DNA from: Gammaproteobacteria bacterium
Lineage (GTDB): Bacteria > Pseudomonadota > Gammaproteobacteria > Thiohalomonadales > Thiohalomonadaceae
DNA: 64,000 bases
Direction of reading: 5' to 3'
Assembly (NCBI GenBank): GCA_026196575.1
Contig: JAPHSX010000001.1
Span: 1-64,000, forward strand
Positions 7,683-18,600 of this stretch are shown piece after piece. Each line of letters begins with the position of its first letter. Positions within the stretch are counted from its first letter, which is position 1. The position numbers and the translations under genes were made by a program. Below the pieces are notes generated by a model that worked only from the letters and a program-made list of their open reading frames with translations, had not been told where the DNA came from and ran no database searches.

Positions 7683-8570
7683 ATGAGTATTTTAACCTAT
7701 CTTGAGACCTTTGCTGCCGTGGTTGAAAAGGGCAGTTTCACCGCTGCTGCCGAGGTGCTGGGCGTTTCAAAATCTGTAGTCAGCAAGCAGGTTTCGCATC
7801 TTGAGAGGCACTTGGGGGTACAGCTCCTGCAGCGCACGACACGGCGCCTGCACCTCACCCAGGCGGGGGAGGTGTTTGCAAGCTACTCACAGCGAATCAT
7901 GTCGGAGGTGCGTGAGGCTGAGCAGTCTGTTCTGCCCTTACAAAGTGAGCCTCAAGGCAGGCTACGGATATCGGCTCCCGAGAGCCTGGCGATGTCCTTG
8001 CTCCCTGAGGCGCTATTGGGCTTTCAGCAGCAGTTTCCCAAGCTTGAGCTGGAAGTCCACATCACGGGTCGTTTCATTGATCTGGTGGAGGAGGGTATTG
8101 ATGTGGCCCTACGGGTGGGTGAGCTGGAGGATTCAACGCTTGTGGCACGACTGCTGATGCCATGTAGCTTTCATGCCTGCGCCTCACCGGAATACCTAAA
8201 GAAATATGGCTCCCCTGAGCATCCAGATGAGCTCAGAAATCATAATTGCCTTATCTACTCACAAGGACCGCAATCAGAGAGCTGGTTTTTCAAAGATACA
8301 AACGGGAAGGTGATCCATACAAAAGTAGAAGGTAACCTTCGCTCAGATACAGGTAACCTACTGATGAGCGCAGCGCTAAACGGTAACGGTATATTTATTG
8401 GGCCAACATATATGGTCGCTAGTGCTCTTAAAGAGGGCAGCTTAAAAACAGTATTGGATGACTTTGTCCCCGCCACGACTGGCTTATACGCTGTCTACCC
8501 ATATAGCAAGCTCGTTTCTACAAAAGTTCGTGCCTTTGTTGATTATCTTGTTGAGACCTGGGGTGATTGA
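7683..8570 (+). CDS. LysR-family transcriptional regulator
   Basis: 295 residues. The N-terminal helix-turn-helix (FAAVVEKGSFTAAAEVLGVS, then KSVVSKQVSHLERHLG) belongs to the LysR family, followed by the effector-binding periplasmic-like domain (LRISAPESLAMSLLPEAL; GIDVALRVGEL). It resembles the DsdC/CrgA-like group often placed next to redox enzymes. Transcribed divergently from cytochrome b561 and the MBL hydrolase, its likely targets. The inducer is unknown. Confidence 0.9.
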   Translation: MSILTYLETFAAVVEKGSFTAAAEVLGVSKSVVSKQVSHLERHLGVQLLQRTTRRLHLTQAGEVFASYSQRIMSEVREAEQSVLPLQSEPQGRLRISAPESLAMSLLPEALLGFQQQFPKLELEVHITGRFIDLVEEGIDVALRVGELEDSTLVARLLMPCSFHACASPEYLKKYGSPEHPDELRNHNCLIYSQGPQSESWFFKDTNGKVIHTKVEGNLRSDTGNLLMSAALNGNGIFIGPTYMVASALKEGSLKTVLDDFVPATTGLYAVYPYSKLVSTKVRAFVDYLVETWGD

Positions 8571-8991
8571 ACTTAGGGGTTACCGATAAGGAGCCAAGTA
8601 TCTAATCGGAAGAATAAGTGGGGCCAGATGAAACTTAATGTCGTCTTCATGGCGATCAGCGGAAATTAACCGATAACCCATAGAACTTCCGCTCAGGTCG
8701 CTTAGCAGTATTAATGGTGAGGTGGTCGGTGAGACCATTGGTCGCTTATTTTAGGCCAGGTAGTATCAGGCGTTGTTTCCAGAAAAAAGGGGGCTTGATA
8801 TTGCGGTTTTGCCTGGATGGTCAGCGCCCTTTACGCCGGTAAAACATATTACGCAACCCGTCAAACCCAACCCTCAACGCCCTTCCTTGCCCTGTTGGGT
8901 TACGGCGCAAAACCGCGCCTACCCAACCTACAACGTGCGTGCCGTGCCTAGGTCGGGTTAGCGGTCTTATCGCGTAACCCGACTGGGGGGA
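8571..8991. other. gene-free stretch with repeats
   Basis: No coding region seen. Contains a weak hairpin (AGCGGAA/TTCCGCT near 8665-8690), repeat R copy 4 (8781-8815) and a palindrome of the GTTGGGTTACGGCGC type (about 8901-8933) like the intergenic repeats after trpE. It separates the accessory stretch from fnr. Confidence 0.5.
8781..8815 (+). repeat. dispersed repeat R, copy 4
   Basis: A-run, GGGGGC, TTGATATTGCGGTTTTGCCTGG. Same orientation as copies 2 and 3. It marks the right edge of the MBL/cytochrome/LysR module. Confidence 0.7.
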
Positions 8992-9744
8992 TTACTCCGT
9001 GTCCGATACTCTCCTGCTGGCGATCACCGCCAGTTGCGGCAGGTTCAAGATGCAGATGTGTTTGCGTTGAACGATAAGGAGCGCATCTTCCTGAAAGCGG
9101 CTGAAGACGCGACTTACTGTCTCCACCGCCATGCCCAGGTAGTTGCCGATGTCGTTGCGCGACATGCTGAGGTGAAAGTCGGTGGGGGAGAATCCTCGCC
9201 GCTGGTAGCGTTCGGAGAGGCTGAGGAGTAGTGCCGCCAGGCGCTCTTCGGCGCTCTTTTTGCCCAGCAGCATCAGCAGCGACTGATCCTGCAGGAGCTC
9301 TTTGCTCATTACCGTCAATAACTGATGTTGCAGCCCCGGCAGGCGCAGGCACAACTCCTCTAGCCGCTCGAAGGGGATCTCGCAGAGGCTGGTGGTCTCC
9401 ATCGCCATAGCGGCACAGGGGTGCTGTTTCAGGTGGATGGCCTCCAGCCCCAGTAACTCGCCCGGCAGACGAAAGCCGGTAACCTGCTCATGGCCATCCT
9501 CGGTGGGGGCGTAGGTGCGGATTGAGCCGGAGCGCACCGCGTAGATGGCATGAAACGGGGTGCCAACATGAAACAGGTGCTCGCCACGCTTGAGCGGGCG
9601 GCGGCGCTTGATGATGCTATCCAGCTCCTCCAGCTCATCGCTCCCCATACCTACCGGAAGGCAGAGCTGGAACAGATTGCACTCTCTGCAGGCTGCCCCG
9701 GCCTGCTCCAGTCCGACTATATCGCCATTTACCGCATATACCAT
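8992..9744 (-). CDS. fnr: FNR/ANR-type oxygen-sensing transcriptional regulator
   Basis: CRP-FNR family activator of anaerobic metabolism. The four ligands of the oxygen-labile [4Fe-4S] cluster are present: C19, C22 and C28 (CRECNLFQLC) and C121 (SLCEIPFE), which align with the E. coli positions. A cNMP-like beta-roll follows, then the DNA-binding helix with ETVSRVFSRFQ (E..SR recognition pattern). I start at ATG 9744, giving an E. coli-like N-terminus; a TTG 12 codons upstream is possible. It may regulate nnrS further along the window. Divergent from the his operon. Confidence 0.92.
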   Translation of the reverse strand: MVYAVNGDIVGLEQAGAACRECNLFQLCLPVGMGSDELEELDSIIKRRRPLKRGEHLFHVGTPFHAIYAVRSGSIRTYAPTEDGHEQVTGFRLPGELLGLEAIHLKQHPCAAMAMETTSLCEIPFERLEELCLRLPGLQHQLLTVMSKELLQDQSLLMLLGKKSAEERLAALLLSLSERYQRRGFSPTDFHLSMSRNDIGNYLGMAVETVSRVFSRFQEDALLIVQRKHICILNLPQLAVIASRRVSDTE

Positions 9745-9931
9745 TGCTACCGTCAGCCCCGTATGGAGAGATCCCGCCAAATCGTTGCCTTAAGGTTACC
9801 CTCACACGCCATATTTGAGTACCTTTTCAATTATCCCCTTCCTGAACGACGCTGTTTAATCGGCAAACGGTTAAGGGTATGCTATGCCTCAACTCACTTT
9901 ATCTATCCCGCACAACGGCTGAGAGGATCCC

Positions 9932-10525
9932 ATGGCTGCACGCAAGGCCACGGTAAAACGCGATACCCTGGAGACCCGCATTGTGGTCACCGTCGACCTT
10001 GACGGCAGCGGCCAGGGCCGCTTCGACACCGGCCTCCCCTTTCTGGAGCACATGCTCGATCAGGTGGCCAGGCATGGATTGATTGACCTTGACGTCAAGG
10101 CGCAGGGGGATCTGCATATCGATGCCCACCACACGGTGGAGGATATCGGCATCACCCTCGGCCAGGCCCTGGCCCAGGCGGTGGGGGATAAAAAGGGTAT
10201 TCGCCGTTACGGGCACGCCTATGTGCCGCTCGATGAGTCGCTGTCGCGGGTGGTGATCGACCTCTCCGGCCGGCCGGGTCTGGAGTATCACGTCGACTAT
10301 CCGCGCGCGCGCATCGGCGAATTTGAAGTGGATCTGCTGCAGGAGTTCTTCCAAGGCTTCGTCAACCATGCCCAGGTGACCCTGCACATCGATAGTCTGC
10401 GCGGCAAGAATGCCCACCACATCGCCGAGACCATCTTCAAGGCCTTTGGCCGGGCGCTGCGCGGGGCACTGGAGCCCGATGCGCGGATGCAGGGGATGCT
10501 GCCCTCCACCAAGGGCAGCCTGTAA
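9932..10525 (+). CDS. hisB: imidazoleglycerol-phosphate dehydratase
   Basis: Sixth step of histidine synthesis: dehydrates imidazole glycerol phosphate to imidazole acetol phosphate. 197 residues, the length of monofunctional HisB without the phosphatase domain. Manganese-site motifs are visible: [24 protein letters not shown], and [16 protein letters not shown] near the C-terminus. ATG follows GAGAGGA. It is the first gene of the his operon here; a possible promoter is GTTTAA (9854-9859) with TATGCT (about 9878). Confidence 0.97.
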   Translation: MAARKATVKRDTLETRIVVTVDLDGSGQGRFDTGLPFLEHMLDQVARHGLIDLDVKAQGDLHIDAHHTVEDIGITLGQALAQAVGDKKGIRRYGHAYVPLDESLSRVVIDLSGRPGLEYHVDYPRARIGEFEVDLLQEFFQGFVNHAQVTLHIDSLRGKNAHHIAETIFKAFGRALRGALEPDARMQGMLPSTKGSL

Positions 10526-10567
10526 CGCCCGTTCTGTTATCCGAATTACCTTCCCAGAGAGTTCACC

Positions 10568-11218
10568 ATGAGCAGCAGTGTGGCAGTGATCGACTACGGC
10601 ATGGGCAACCTTCACTCCGTGGCCAAGGCCCTGGAGCATACCGGCTGTGTCGAGCGGGTTGTCGTCACCCATGAGGCAGAGCAGATCATGGCCGCCGATC
10701 GGGTGGTGCTGCCCGGTGTCGGCGCGATCCGTGACTGTATGGCCGAGATCCGGCGCCTCGGCCTGGATGAGGTGATCCGCGAGGTGATACAAAGCAAGCC
10801 CTTCCTTGGGGTCTGCGTCGGCATGCAGGCGCTGATGGACTCCAGCGAGGAGAACGGCGGCACCCCATGCCTGGGTATTCTGCCGGGCGAGGTGCGCTTT
10901 TTCGGCGAACAGCTGCGCGACCCTGATAGTGGCGCGGCGCTGAAGGTGCCGCACATGGGGTGGAACCAGGTGCACCAGGAGCGGCCACACCCGCTGTGGG
11001 CCGGCATTGAACAGGATGCCCGCTTCTACTTCGTGCACAGCTACTATGTCACCCCGGCAGAGAGGAGTTATCTGGCGGGCACCACCCGTCACGGCCTTGA
11101 GTTTGCCGCGGCGCTGGCCCATGACAACATCTTTGCCGCGCAGTTTCACCCGGAGAAGAGTCAGCATGCGGGGCTACAGCTCTATGCCAATTTCCTGAAG
11201 TGGGATGGCGGTATTTGA
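10568..11218 (+). CDS. hisH: imidazole glycerol phosphate synthase, glutaminase subunit
   Basis: Class I glutamine amidotransferase that feeds ammonia to HisF. 216 residues. Nucleophile cysteine in [10 protein letters not shown]; His-Glu of the triad in [11 protein letters not shown]-terminal [12 protein letters not shown]. It is 42 bp downstream of hisB, ATG 10568. Only one hisH copy is seen in this window. Confidence 0.97.
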   Translation: MSSSVAVIDYGMGNLHSVAKALEHTGCVERVVVTHEAEQIMAADRVVLPGVGAIRDCMAEIRRLGLDEVIREVIQSKPFLGVCVGMQALMDSSEENGGTPCLGILPGEVRFFGEQLRDPDSGAALKVPHMGWNQVHQERPHPLWAGIEQDARFYFVHSYYVTPAERSYLAGTTRHGLEFAAALAHDNIFAAQFHPEKSQHAGLQLYANFLKWDGGI

Positions 11219-11312
11219 GGTTGGCCAGCGCCAGTCAGCACAACCGATGCAAACAGACTATATGTAACCGTCGCGGCGCTCATTCCGCGACCGATCGATG
11301 AGGAAGTGAACA

Positions 11313-12068
11313 ATGTTGTTGATCCCCGCCATTGACCTGAAGGATGGCAAGTGTGTACGTCTTCGTCAGGGGCGCATGGAAGACGAGACCATCTTCTCCG
11401 ATGACCCGGTCGCGATCGCCGCGAAGTGGGTGGAGGCGGGCGCGCGTCGTCTGCACCTGGTCGACCTTAACGGCGCCTTTGAGGGCAAGCCGGTCAATGG
11501 CGATGTGGTGCGCGCCATTGCCGAGGCCTTCCCCGACCTGCCGATCCAGATTGGCGGCGGTATTCGCGACGAGGAGACGGTGCAGCGTTATCTCGACGCG
11601 GGGGTCAAGTACGTGATTATCGGCACCAAGGCGGTCAACGCCCCGCATTTTGTCAACGACCTCTGCGTGGAGTTCCCCGGCCACATCATCGTCGGTCTTG
11701 ACGCCCGCGAGGGCAAGGTGGCCATCGACGGCTGGTCCAAGCTCTCCAAGCACGACGTCATCGACATGGCAAGGCACTTTGAGGAGGATGGGGTCGAGGC
11801 GATCATCTACACCGATATCGGCCGCGACGGCATGATGAGCGGGGTCAATGTCGAGGCCACGGTGAAGCTGGCGCAGGCGATCTCCATCCCGGTGATCGCC
11901 TCCGGCGGCATTACCAATCTGGACGACGTGAAGGCGCTCTGCGCCGTGGCCGACGAGGGGATCTTCGGCGCCATCACCGGGCGGGCGATTTACGAGGGGA
12001 CCCTCGACTTTGCCGCCGGTCAGGCGCTGGCCGACAAGCTCTGCCCCGGCGTGGTGGTGAAGGGTTAA
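11313..12068 (+). CDS. hisA: phosphoribosylformimino-5-aminoimidazole carboxamide ribotide isomerase
   Basis: Amadori isomerase of the histidine pathway, a (beta/alpha)8 barrel of 251 residues. N-terminal [17 protein letters not shown] with the catalytic Asp; [13 protein letters not shown] carries the second acid; phosphate-binding [11 protein letters not shown] and [18 protein letters not shown] before ATG 11313. A 94-bp gap separates it from hisH; it is followed 1 bp later by hisF. Confidence 0.97.
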   Translation: MLLIPAIDLKDGKCVRLRQGRMEDETIFSDDPVAIAAKWVEAGARRLHLVDLNGAFEGKPVNGDVVRAIAEAFPDLPIQIGGGIRDEETVQRYLDAGVKYVIIGTKAVNAPHFVNDLCVEFPGHIIVGLDAREGKVAIDGWSKLSKHDVIDMARHFEEDGVEAIIYTDIGRDGMMSGVNVEATVKLAQAISIPVIASGGITNLDDVKALCAVADEGIFGAITGRAIYEGTLDFAAGQALADKLCPGVVVKG

Positions 12069-12069
12069 T

Positions 12070-12839
<770 letters not shown>

Positions 12840-12843
<4 letters not shown>

Positions 12844-13091
12844 ACGATGAGCAGCTGCAGCTATTGACCCAGCTGGGGATTAGCCAGGCGGAGCTGGCGC
12901 AGTTCGAGCTGCTGATAGGGGCCCTGCTGGTAGCGACCGTGGTTGCTCTGGTAGCCACCCCCTGGCTGGCACGACGCAAACAGCTGAATAGGGGTTTCTG
13001 GATCTTGATGGTATTGCTGTTCGGTCCCCTGGCCCTGCTGGCGATCCTCTTTGTACCGGCAAAACAATCTTCGGCAGAGCCGCAACCATGA
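12840..13091 (+). CDS. small membrane protein embedded in the his operon
   Basis: 83 residues, GTG start overlapping the hisF stop (GTGA) and stop overlapping the hisI ATG (ATGA), so it is translationally coupled on both sides. Two hydrophobic segments (about 22-43 and 52-72) joined by a basic loop [11 protein letters not shown]; a soluble N-terminal helix precedes them. No family recognised. The tight coupling argues that it is a real gene; its role in histidine synthesis, if any, is unknown. Confidence 0.75.
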
Positions 13092-13474
13092 GCGGCGACT
13101 GGCTGGATGAGATCAAATGGGGCGCCGACGGCCTGGTGCCGGTGATCGCCCAGGAGGAAAGCGGCAAGGTGGTGATGTTCGCCTTTATGAACCGTGAGGC
13201 GCTGGCGCTCACCGCCGAGAGGGGAGAGGCGGTCTACTTCTCGCGCTCGCGCAACCGACTGTGGCACAAGGGCGAGGAGTCGGGCCATGTACAGCAGGTA
13301 AAATCCATTCGCACCGACTGTGACAAGGATGTGGTACTGCTTACCATCGAACAGGTGGGCGGCATCGCCTGTCACACCGGACGGCACAGCTGTTTCTTTA
13401 ATCAACTGCATGACGAGACGTGGCAGCCGGTGGAGCCGGTGCTCAAAGACCCCAAGGCGATCTACGGCAAATGA
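13088..13474 (+). CDS. hisI: phosphoribosyl-AMP cyclohydrolase
   Basis: Opens the adenine ring of PR-AMP (third step of histidine synthesis). 128 residues, the stand-alone HisI form. Conserved [26 protein letters not shown], the metal/cysteine region RTDCDKD and [11 protein letters not shown]. Start overlaps the preceding gene by 4 bp and its stop overlaps hisE by 4 bp. Confidence 0.96.
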   Translation: MSGDWLDEIKWGADGLVPVIAQEESGKVVMFAFMNREALALTAERGEAVYFSRSRNRLWHKGEESGHVQQVKSIRTDCDKDVVLLTIEQVGGIACHTGRHSCFFNQLHDETWQPVEPVLKDPKAIYGK

Positions 13475-13791
13475 GCGATACCCTGAACAAATTGTCGGCA
13501 GTATTGGAGGAGCGCAAGTCCGCCTCCCCGGAGAGCTCCTATGTGGCCAAGCTTTATAGCAAGGGACTCGACGCGATCCTGAAAAAGATTGGCGAAGAGG
13601 CCACCGAGACGGTGATGGCGGCGAAGGACGGCGTGCCCGAGAAGGTGATCTACGAGATTGCCGACCTCTGGTTCCACACCCTGGTGCTGCTCAAACAGAT
13701 GGACCTGGAGCCGCAACAGGTGCTGGAGGAGCTGGAGCGCCGCTTTGGCCTCTCCGGGCTGGAGGAAAAAGAAAACAGGAGGGAGTCATGA
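13471..13791 (+). CDS. hisE: phosphoribosyl-ATP pyrophosphatase
   Basis: MazG-like hydrolase converting PR-ATP to PR-AMP (second step). I start at ATG 13471 ([16 protein letters not shown], 106 residues), coupled to the hisI stop by ATGA; an upstream start would overlap hisI by 55 bp. Motifs: [24 protein letters not shown], and [13 protein letters not shown] (EExxD and D metal ligands). Its own stop overlaps the next start. Confidence 0.95.
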   Translation: MSDTLNKLSAVLEERKSASPESSYVAKLYSKGLDAILKKIGEEATETVMAAKDGVPEKVIYEIADLWFHTLVLLKQMDLEPQQVLEELERRFGLSGLEEKENRRES

Positions 13792-14126
13792 GCGACTGTC
13801 TCTTCTGCAGGATTGCCGCCGGTGAGCTGCCCGCCGATATCGTCTATCAGGATGATCGCATGGTGGTATTTCGGGACATCGCGCCCAAGGCGGAGGTTCA
13901 CCTGCTGGCGATCCCGCGTGAGCATATCGCCAGCCTCGACGAGCTGAATGAGGGGCACGATGCGCTGATCGCCTATATAATGCGCCAACTACCGCGTCTG
14001 GCCCGCGAGCAGGGGCTGAGCAGCGGCTTTCGCACCATCATCAATACCGGACCGGGTGGCGGGCAGGTGGTGTTCCATTTACATGTACATCTGCTCGGCG
14101 GCAGTGACCTGCCTGGTTTTCATTAA
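13788..14126 (+). CDS. hinT: HIT-family purine nucleoside phosphoramidase
   Basis: 112 residues; histidine triad HLHVHLL near the C-terminus, [20 protein letters not shown] at the N-terminus as in HinT/YcfF proteins. Hydrolyses AMP-lysine-type phosphoramidates in the cytosol. Starts inside the hisE stop (ATGA), a linkage between his and tat genes seen in several gammaproteobacteria. Confidence 0.93.
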   Translation: MSDCLFCRIAAGELPADIVYQDDRMVVFRDIAPKAEVHLLAIPREHIASLDELNEGHDALIAYIMRQLPRLAREQGLSSGFRTIINTGPGGGQVVFHLHVHLLGGSDLPGFH

Positions 14127-14146
14127 TTTTAGAGGGGTAACACACT

Positions 14147-14368
14147 ATGGGTTTTAGTATCTGGCAACTGCTGATCGTTCTGGCCATTATTGTCCTGCTG
14201 TTCGGCACCAAGAAGCTGAAGAATATCGGCAGCGATCTGGGTGGCGCGGTAAAGGGCTTCAAGAGCGCCGTCGGTGAGGGCGAGAAAGAGCCAACCGCGT
14301 CCATCGAAAAGAGAGAAGATGGCACCGTCATCGAGGGCGAATCAACCCGCGAAAAAGATAAAGTTTAA
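14147..14368 (+). CDS. tatA: Sec-independent translocase subunit TatA
   Basis: 73 residues. One N-terminal membrane helix ([19 protein letters not shown]), the FGTKKL hinge, then an amphipathic helix ([17 protein letters not shown]) and a charged tail. Polymerises to form the twin-arginine protein channel with TatB and TatC. SD GAGGGG. Twenty bp after hinT. Confidence 0.95.
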   Translation: MGFSIWQLLIVLAIIVLLFGTKKLKNIGSDLGGAVKGFKSAVGEGEKEPTASIEKREDGTVIEGESTREKDKV

Positions 14369-14404
14369 GCCGACCCACTGCCTCCCCCCGCGAGCATAGC
14401 GTAG

Positions 14405-14764
14405 ATGTTTGATATCGGTTTCTGGGAGCTGAGCCTCATCGGCGTGGTCGCGCTGCTGGTGATCGGCCCCGAACGCCTCCCCTCGGTGGCACGCGCCGCC
14501 GGCCTGTGGGTAGGGCGTGCGCGCCGCTTCGTCTCGACGGTCAAGGCCGACATCGACCAGCAGCTCAAGACCGAGGAGCTGCAGCGAATCGTCAAACAGC
14601 AGGTAGACAATACCGGCATGCACGAGATCATGGAACAGGCCAAGACCAACGCCGAGACCTTCAAACGGCAGGCCGAAGAGCTGGCGGAGGCTGGCCGTGA
14701 GACCATCGCCATCCCCACCGATGACCACACCACCAAGCCGCCACAAGATGACAAAAACGCCTGA
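14405..14764 (+). CDS. tatB: Sec-independent translocase subunit TatB
   Basis: 119 residues. TatB-type N-terminus [20 protein letters not shown] followed by GPERLP, which distinguishes it from TatA, then a long amphipathic/coiled helix. Binds the twin-arginine substrate together with TatC. Its 3' end overlaps the tatC start by 17 bp. Confidence 0.95.
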   Translation: MFDIGFWELSLIGVVALLVIGPERLPSVARAAGLWVGRARRFVSTVKADIDQQLKTEELQRIVKQQVDNTGMHEIMEQAKTNAETFKRQAEELAEAGRETIAIPTDDHTTKPPQDDKNA

Positions 14765-15647
14765 TCCCCAAGCCGTCACCGAGGAGCAGGAAGCACCCCT
14801 CATCTCGCACCTGATCGAGATGCGTGATCGGCTGTTGCGCGTAGTGGTGGCGGTGCTGCTGATCTTCGTCGGCATCTTCTACTTCGCCAACGACTTCTAC
14901 AATATTGTAGCCACGCCGCTGCTGGAGATCATGCCCACCGGCACCAGCATGATCTCCACCAAGCCGGCAGGCACCTTCTTCACGCCGATGAAGCTGGCGC
15001 TGGTGCTCTCCATCTTTGCCGCCATGCCCTACATCCTCTACCAGATGTGGGGCTTTATTGCCCCGGCCCTCTACCGGCATGAGCGCCGACTGGTGCTGCC
15101 GCTGCTCGCCTCGAGCACCCTGCTGTTTTACGCGGGCATGGCCTTCGCCTACTTTGTGGTATTCCCGTTGATGTTCAAGTTTTTCCTCGCGGTCGCCCCC
15201 GAGGGGGTCGCGGTGATGACCGATATCAGCGAATATCTCGACTTCGTACTGAAGATCTTTTTCGCCTTTGGCGTCGCCTTTGAGGTGCCCATTGCCACCA
15301 TTCTGCTGATCTGGACCGGCATGGTCACCCCGCAGAGTCTGGCGGCAAAACGTCCCTACATTATCGTCGGCGCCTTTGTCGTGGGGATGTTATTGACCCC
15401 GCCCGATGTGATCTCGCAGACCCTGCTGGCCCTGCCGATGTGGTTCCTCTTTGAGCTGGGGTTGTGGGCTTCGCGCTACTTCCTCCCGCCACAGGAGGAG
15501 GAAACGGCGGCGACGGACGAAACTCTTGACGATGAGGCGATGGAACAGGAGCTGGATCGTTATGAGGCCGATGAGGATGCCCTCTCCGCCTATGACGATG
15601 AGGATACCCTCTCCTCCTATGACGACGGAATGCAGGACAAACCCTGA
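14748..15647 (+). CDS. tatC: Sec-independent translocase subunit TatC
   Basis: Six-helix core receptor for twin-arginine signal peptides. ATG 14748 ([10 protein letters not shown]) overlaps tatB. Conserved [14 protein letters not shown] (the Glu contacts the RR motif), [26 protein letters not shown] and TPPDVISQ. 299 residues, longer than E. coli TatC (258) because of an acidic C-terminal tail that includes a tandem 27-bp repeat (15576-15626; [18 protein letters not shown]). The tail is cytoplasmic and probably disordered. Confidence 0.95.
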   Translation: MTKTPDPQAVTEEQEAPLISHLIEMRDRLLRVVVAVLLIFVGIFYFANDFYNIVATPLLEIMPTGTSMISTKPAGTFFTPMKLALVLSIFAAMPYILYQMWGFIAPALYRHERRLVLPLLASSTLLFYAGMAFAYFVVFPLMFKFFLAVAPEGVAVMTDISEYLDFVLKIFFAFGVAFEVPIATILLIWTGMVTPQSLAAKRPYIIVGAFVVGMLLTPPDVISQTLLALPMWFLFELGLWASRYFLPPQEEETAATDETLDDEAMEQELDRYEADEDALSAYDDEDTLSSYDDGMQDKP

Positions 15648-15665
15648 CCGCCTGCTAACGGGTCG

Positions 15666-18600
15666 TTACCGGAGCGCCTCACCACGCAGCAGACGATGCA
15701 CCGCCCGGTAGAGCAGCGGGATCAGCAACAGCGTAACCAGCAGTGAGATACCAAGCCCGTAGATTAGGGTGATGGCCAGCGGTTGCAGCATCTCAGCCCC
15801 CTCGCCCCAACCGAGTGCCAGCGGCAGCATGCCGCAGACGGTGCTCAGGGTGGTCATCAGGATGGGGCGCAGGCGCAGCTGCGCCCCCTCCAGGATCGCC
15901 GCCTCCAGCGTTGCCCCCGCCGCGCGCGCCAGGTCAAAATACTCCACCAGGATGATCGCGTTGTTGACCACGATCCCGGCCAGCATGATCATCCCCAGCC
16001 ACACCGGCATCGAGAGCGGCAGCTCGTTAACGGTCAACCCCAGACCGACGCCGATTACGGCAAAGGGCACCCCCAGCAAGATCACCAGCGGATTGCGCAG
16101 CGATTCGTACTGCACCGCCATCACCACAAAGACCAGAAACAGCGCCAGCCCCAGCAGAATCTGACTGGCGCGCGTGCCCTGCTGCAGGGTCTCGTATTCG
16201 CCGCCCTCGTAGAGGGTGTAGCCATCGGGTAGCGCAAACTCGGCAGTGCGCGCCCGTACCGCCCGGTAGACCTCGCCAAAACTGAGCTCGCCGCTGAGCG
16301 AACCGCTCACCTCGACGATGCGCCGCTGACGATCGCGGCGGATCTCCGCCGGGGCGGCGATGAGGGTGACCTGCGCCACCTCGCCCAGGCGCAGCGGCCT
16401 GCCCTGGCCATCATGCAGGATCAGCTGCTCCAGTGCCGCACTGCTGTCGACCTCGTAATGGGGGAGGCGCAAGCGGATGTCGTAGGCGCGATCCCCCTCC
16501 AGATAGTCGCTGATGGTCTCCCCCTCCAGCGCCAGGCGCAGGGTGCGCCCGAGGGTTTGGGCATCGACACCAAGTGTAGCGGCGCGCTGGCGGTCAATGC
16601 GGACACTCAGCTCCTGGCGCAACTCCTCGGCGGAGTGCTGCAGGTTGCGCACTCCCGGCACGCCGCTCAAGGTGGCAACGAGCTTGTCGCCCAGCTGCTG
16701 CAACACCTCAAGATCCGGCCCCTGCAACCGCAGGGTAAGGTCATCATCCCCCCCGCCCATACGGATGCCTCGAATGCCACGGGTACGCATGTTGACCTTG
16801 AGTCCGGCTATCGCCTCGCGGGCAAGCTTTTTTTGCATGGCGGCGATCCACTCGTCGCTACTCTGCTCGCGCCTTTCGCGCGGTATCAGTTGCACGGTAA
16901 TGGAGCTTCGATCGGCACTTTCGCGTGCGCTGCGGCCAAAGACCGAGCCACCGACCACGCTGAATACGCTCACCACCTCGGGTTGCGAGCGCAGCCGCTG
17001 TTCGATGCGGCGCACATGCGCATCCATCTCGCTCAGCGGGGTGCCCGGTTCGGTCGAGAGGCTGATGGAGATCTCGCCACTGTCCATGGCGGGGAGGAAA
17101 GTCTCATGGGCAGAACCCAACTGCAGGACACTAAAGCCGAGGCCGCCGAGCAGCAGTACGAGCAACAGCAGTTGCGCCAGCCAGCGATTTAACAGCGGCG
17201 CGAGCACGGCACGGTAGCCCCCCTGCAGTCGAGCGATCAGTCTGGCCATGGCCCGACCGATCGGTGCCAATCCATCGCCCGGTTTCAGCCGCACCGCCCA
17301 GGTCGGCACCAGGGTGAGGGCCACCACCATGGAGGCGAGGATGGCGGCGGAGATGGTGAAGATGAGCTCACGGAACAGCAGGCCGACGAGGCCGCCGATA
17401 AAGAGGAAGGGGAGGATGGCGGCAAGATTGGTACTGGTGGCGGCAACAATGGCGCTGTTGATCTCGCGTGCCGCCGCCGTCCCCGCCGTGGCCCCCTGCT
17501 CGCCGGCCTGCTGGTGGCGCTGGATGTTCTCCAGCATGACAATGGTGTTATCGACCAGCATCCCCACCCCCAGGGCCAGGCCGCCCAGGGTCATGATATT
17601 AAAGGTGAGCCCGCCCAGCGCCATGATGGCGAAGGTGACCAGCACCGCCAGCGGGATGGCACTGCCGACAATGAAGGTGCGGCGCAGATCACCAAGAAAG
17701 AGAAAGACCACCAGCATCGCCAGCACCGTACCGCTCAAGGCGGCCAGGGTGGCGTTGTTGAGGGCGCTGCGTACATAGATTGATTGATCGGATACGGTGC
17801 GAATGGTGACATCATCGGGGATCACTCTTTGCTGTTGCAACTGGGCGAAACGCTGCTGCACCGCATCGACCACCTCCACCGTGTTGGCGTTGGGCTGTTT
17901 CTGCACCGAGACCTTGACCCCGGGGAGCTCATCGAGTCGGATCTTGATGCGCTCATCATCATGACCGTCACTGATGCGGGCCAGCTCCTCCAGCGCCACG
18001 GTGCCGCCACCGGGCAGGCGCACCGGAAAGTCGCGCAGCGCCTGAATGCTCTCGAAGCGTGCCGCGGTGCGGGTGTTGATCTCGCGCTGCGCCGTGGTGA
18101 GGCGCCCGGCGGGTGTCTCCTGATTGGCACGCACCAGGGTGTCGATGAGCTCATCGGTCTGAATGCCGAGCGCGGCGAGCCGCTGCTGATCCGGCTCGAT
18201 CAGGATCTCGCGCAGCACCCCACCGCCCACCTCCACTGCAGCCACCCCGGGCAGGTTGAGAAACTGTTTGGAGAAGTCGTAATCAATCCAGTCGCGCAGC
18301 TTCACCGGCGCCATGTCGGCGGCGCTGACCACGAACTCGACCACCGGTATCTGCGAGGGGTCACGTTTGTAGATCACCGGCGGTTCGATGGTCTCGGGGA
18401 GAAAGCGCTTGGCGCGGTCGAGGCGGGTGCTGGCATCACGCAACGCCAGGTCGATGTCACTGCCATAGGCGAAACTCAGGTCGACGCTGACCGCCCCCTC
18501 GGTGCTGCTTGACTGAACCGCGATTGCCCCCTCGGTGATCGCCAGCTGCTCCTCCAGCTGGCGCGTCACCCGATCCTCCATGATCCCGGCGGGGACACCG

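Noticed and set aside
9808-9823. FNR-box-like TTGAG...TTCAA upstream of fnr
   Set aside because: The half sites are separated by 6 bp instead of 4, so this is not a credible FNR site.
9899-11167. Open frame of about 420 codons antisense to hisB and hisH
   Set aside because: GC-rich coding sequence commonly leaves the opposite strand open; the peptide has no domain pattern and hisB/hisH are certain.
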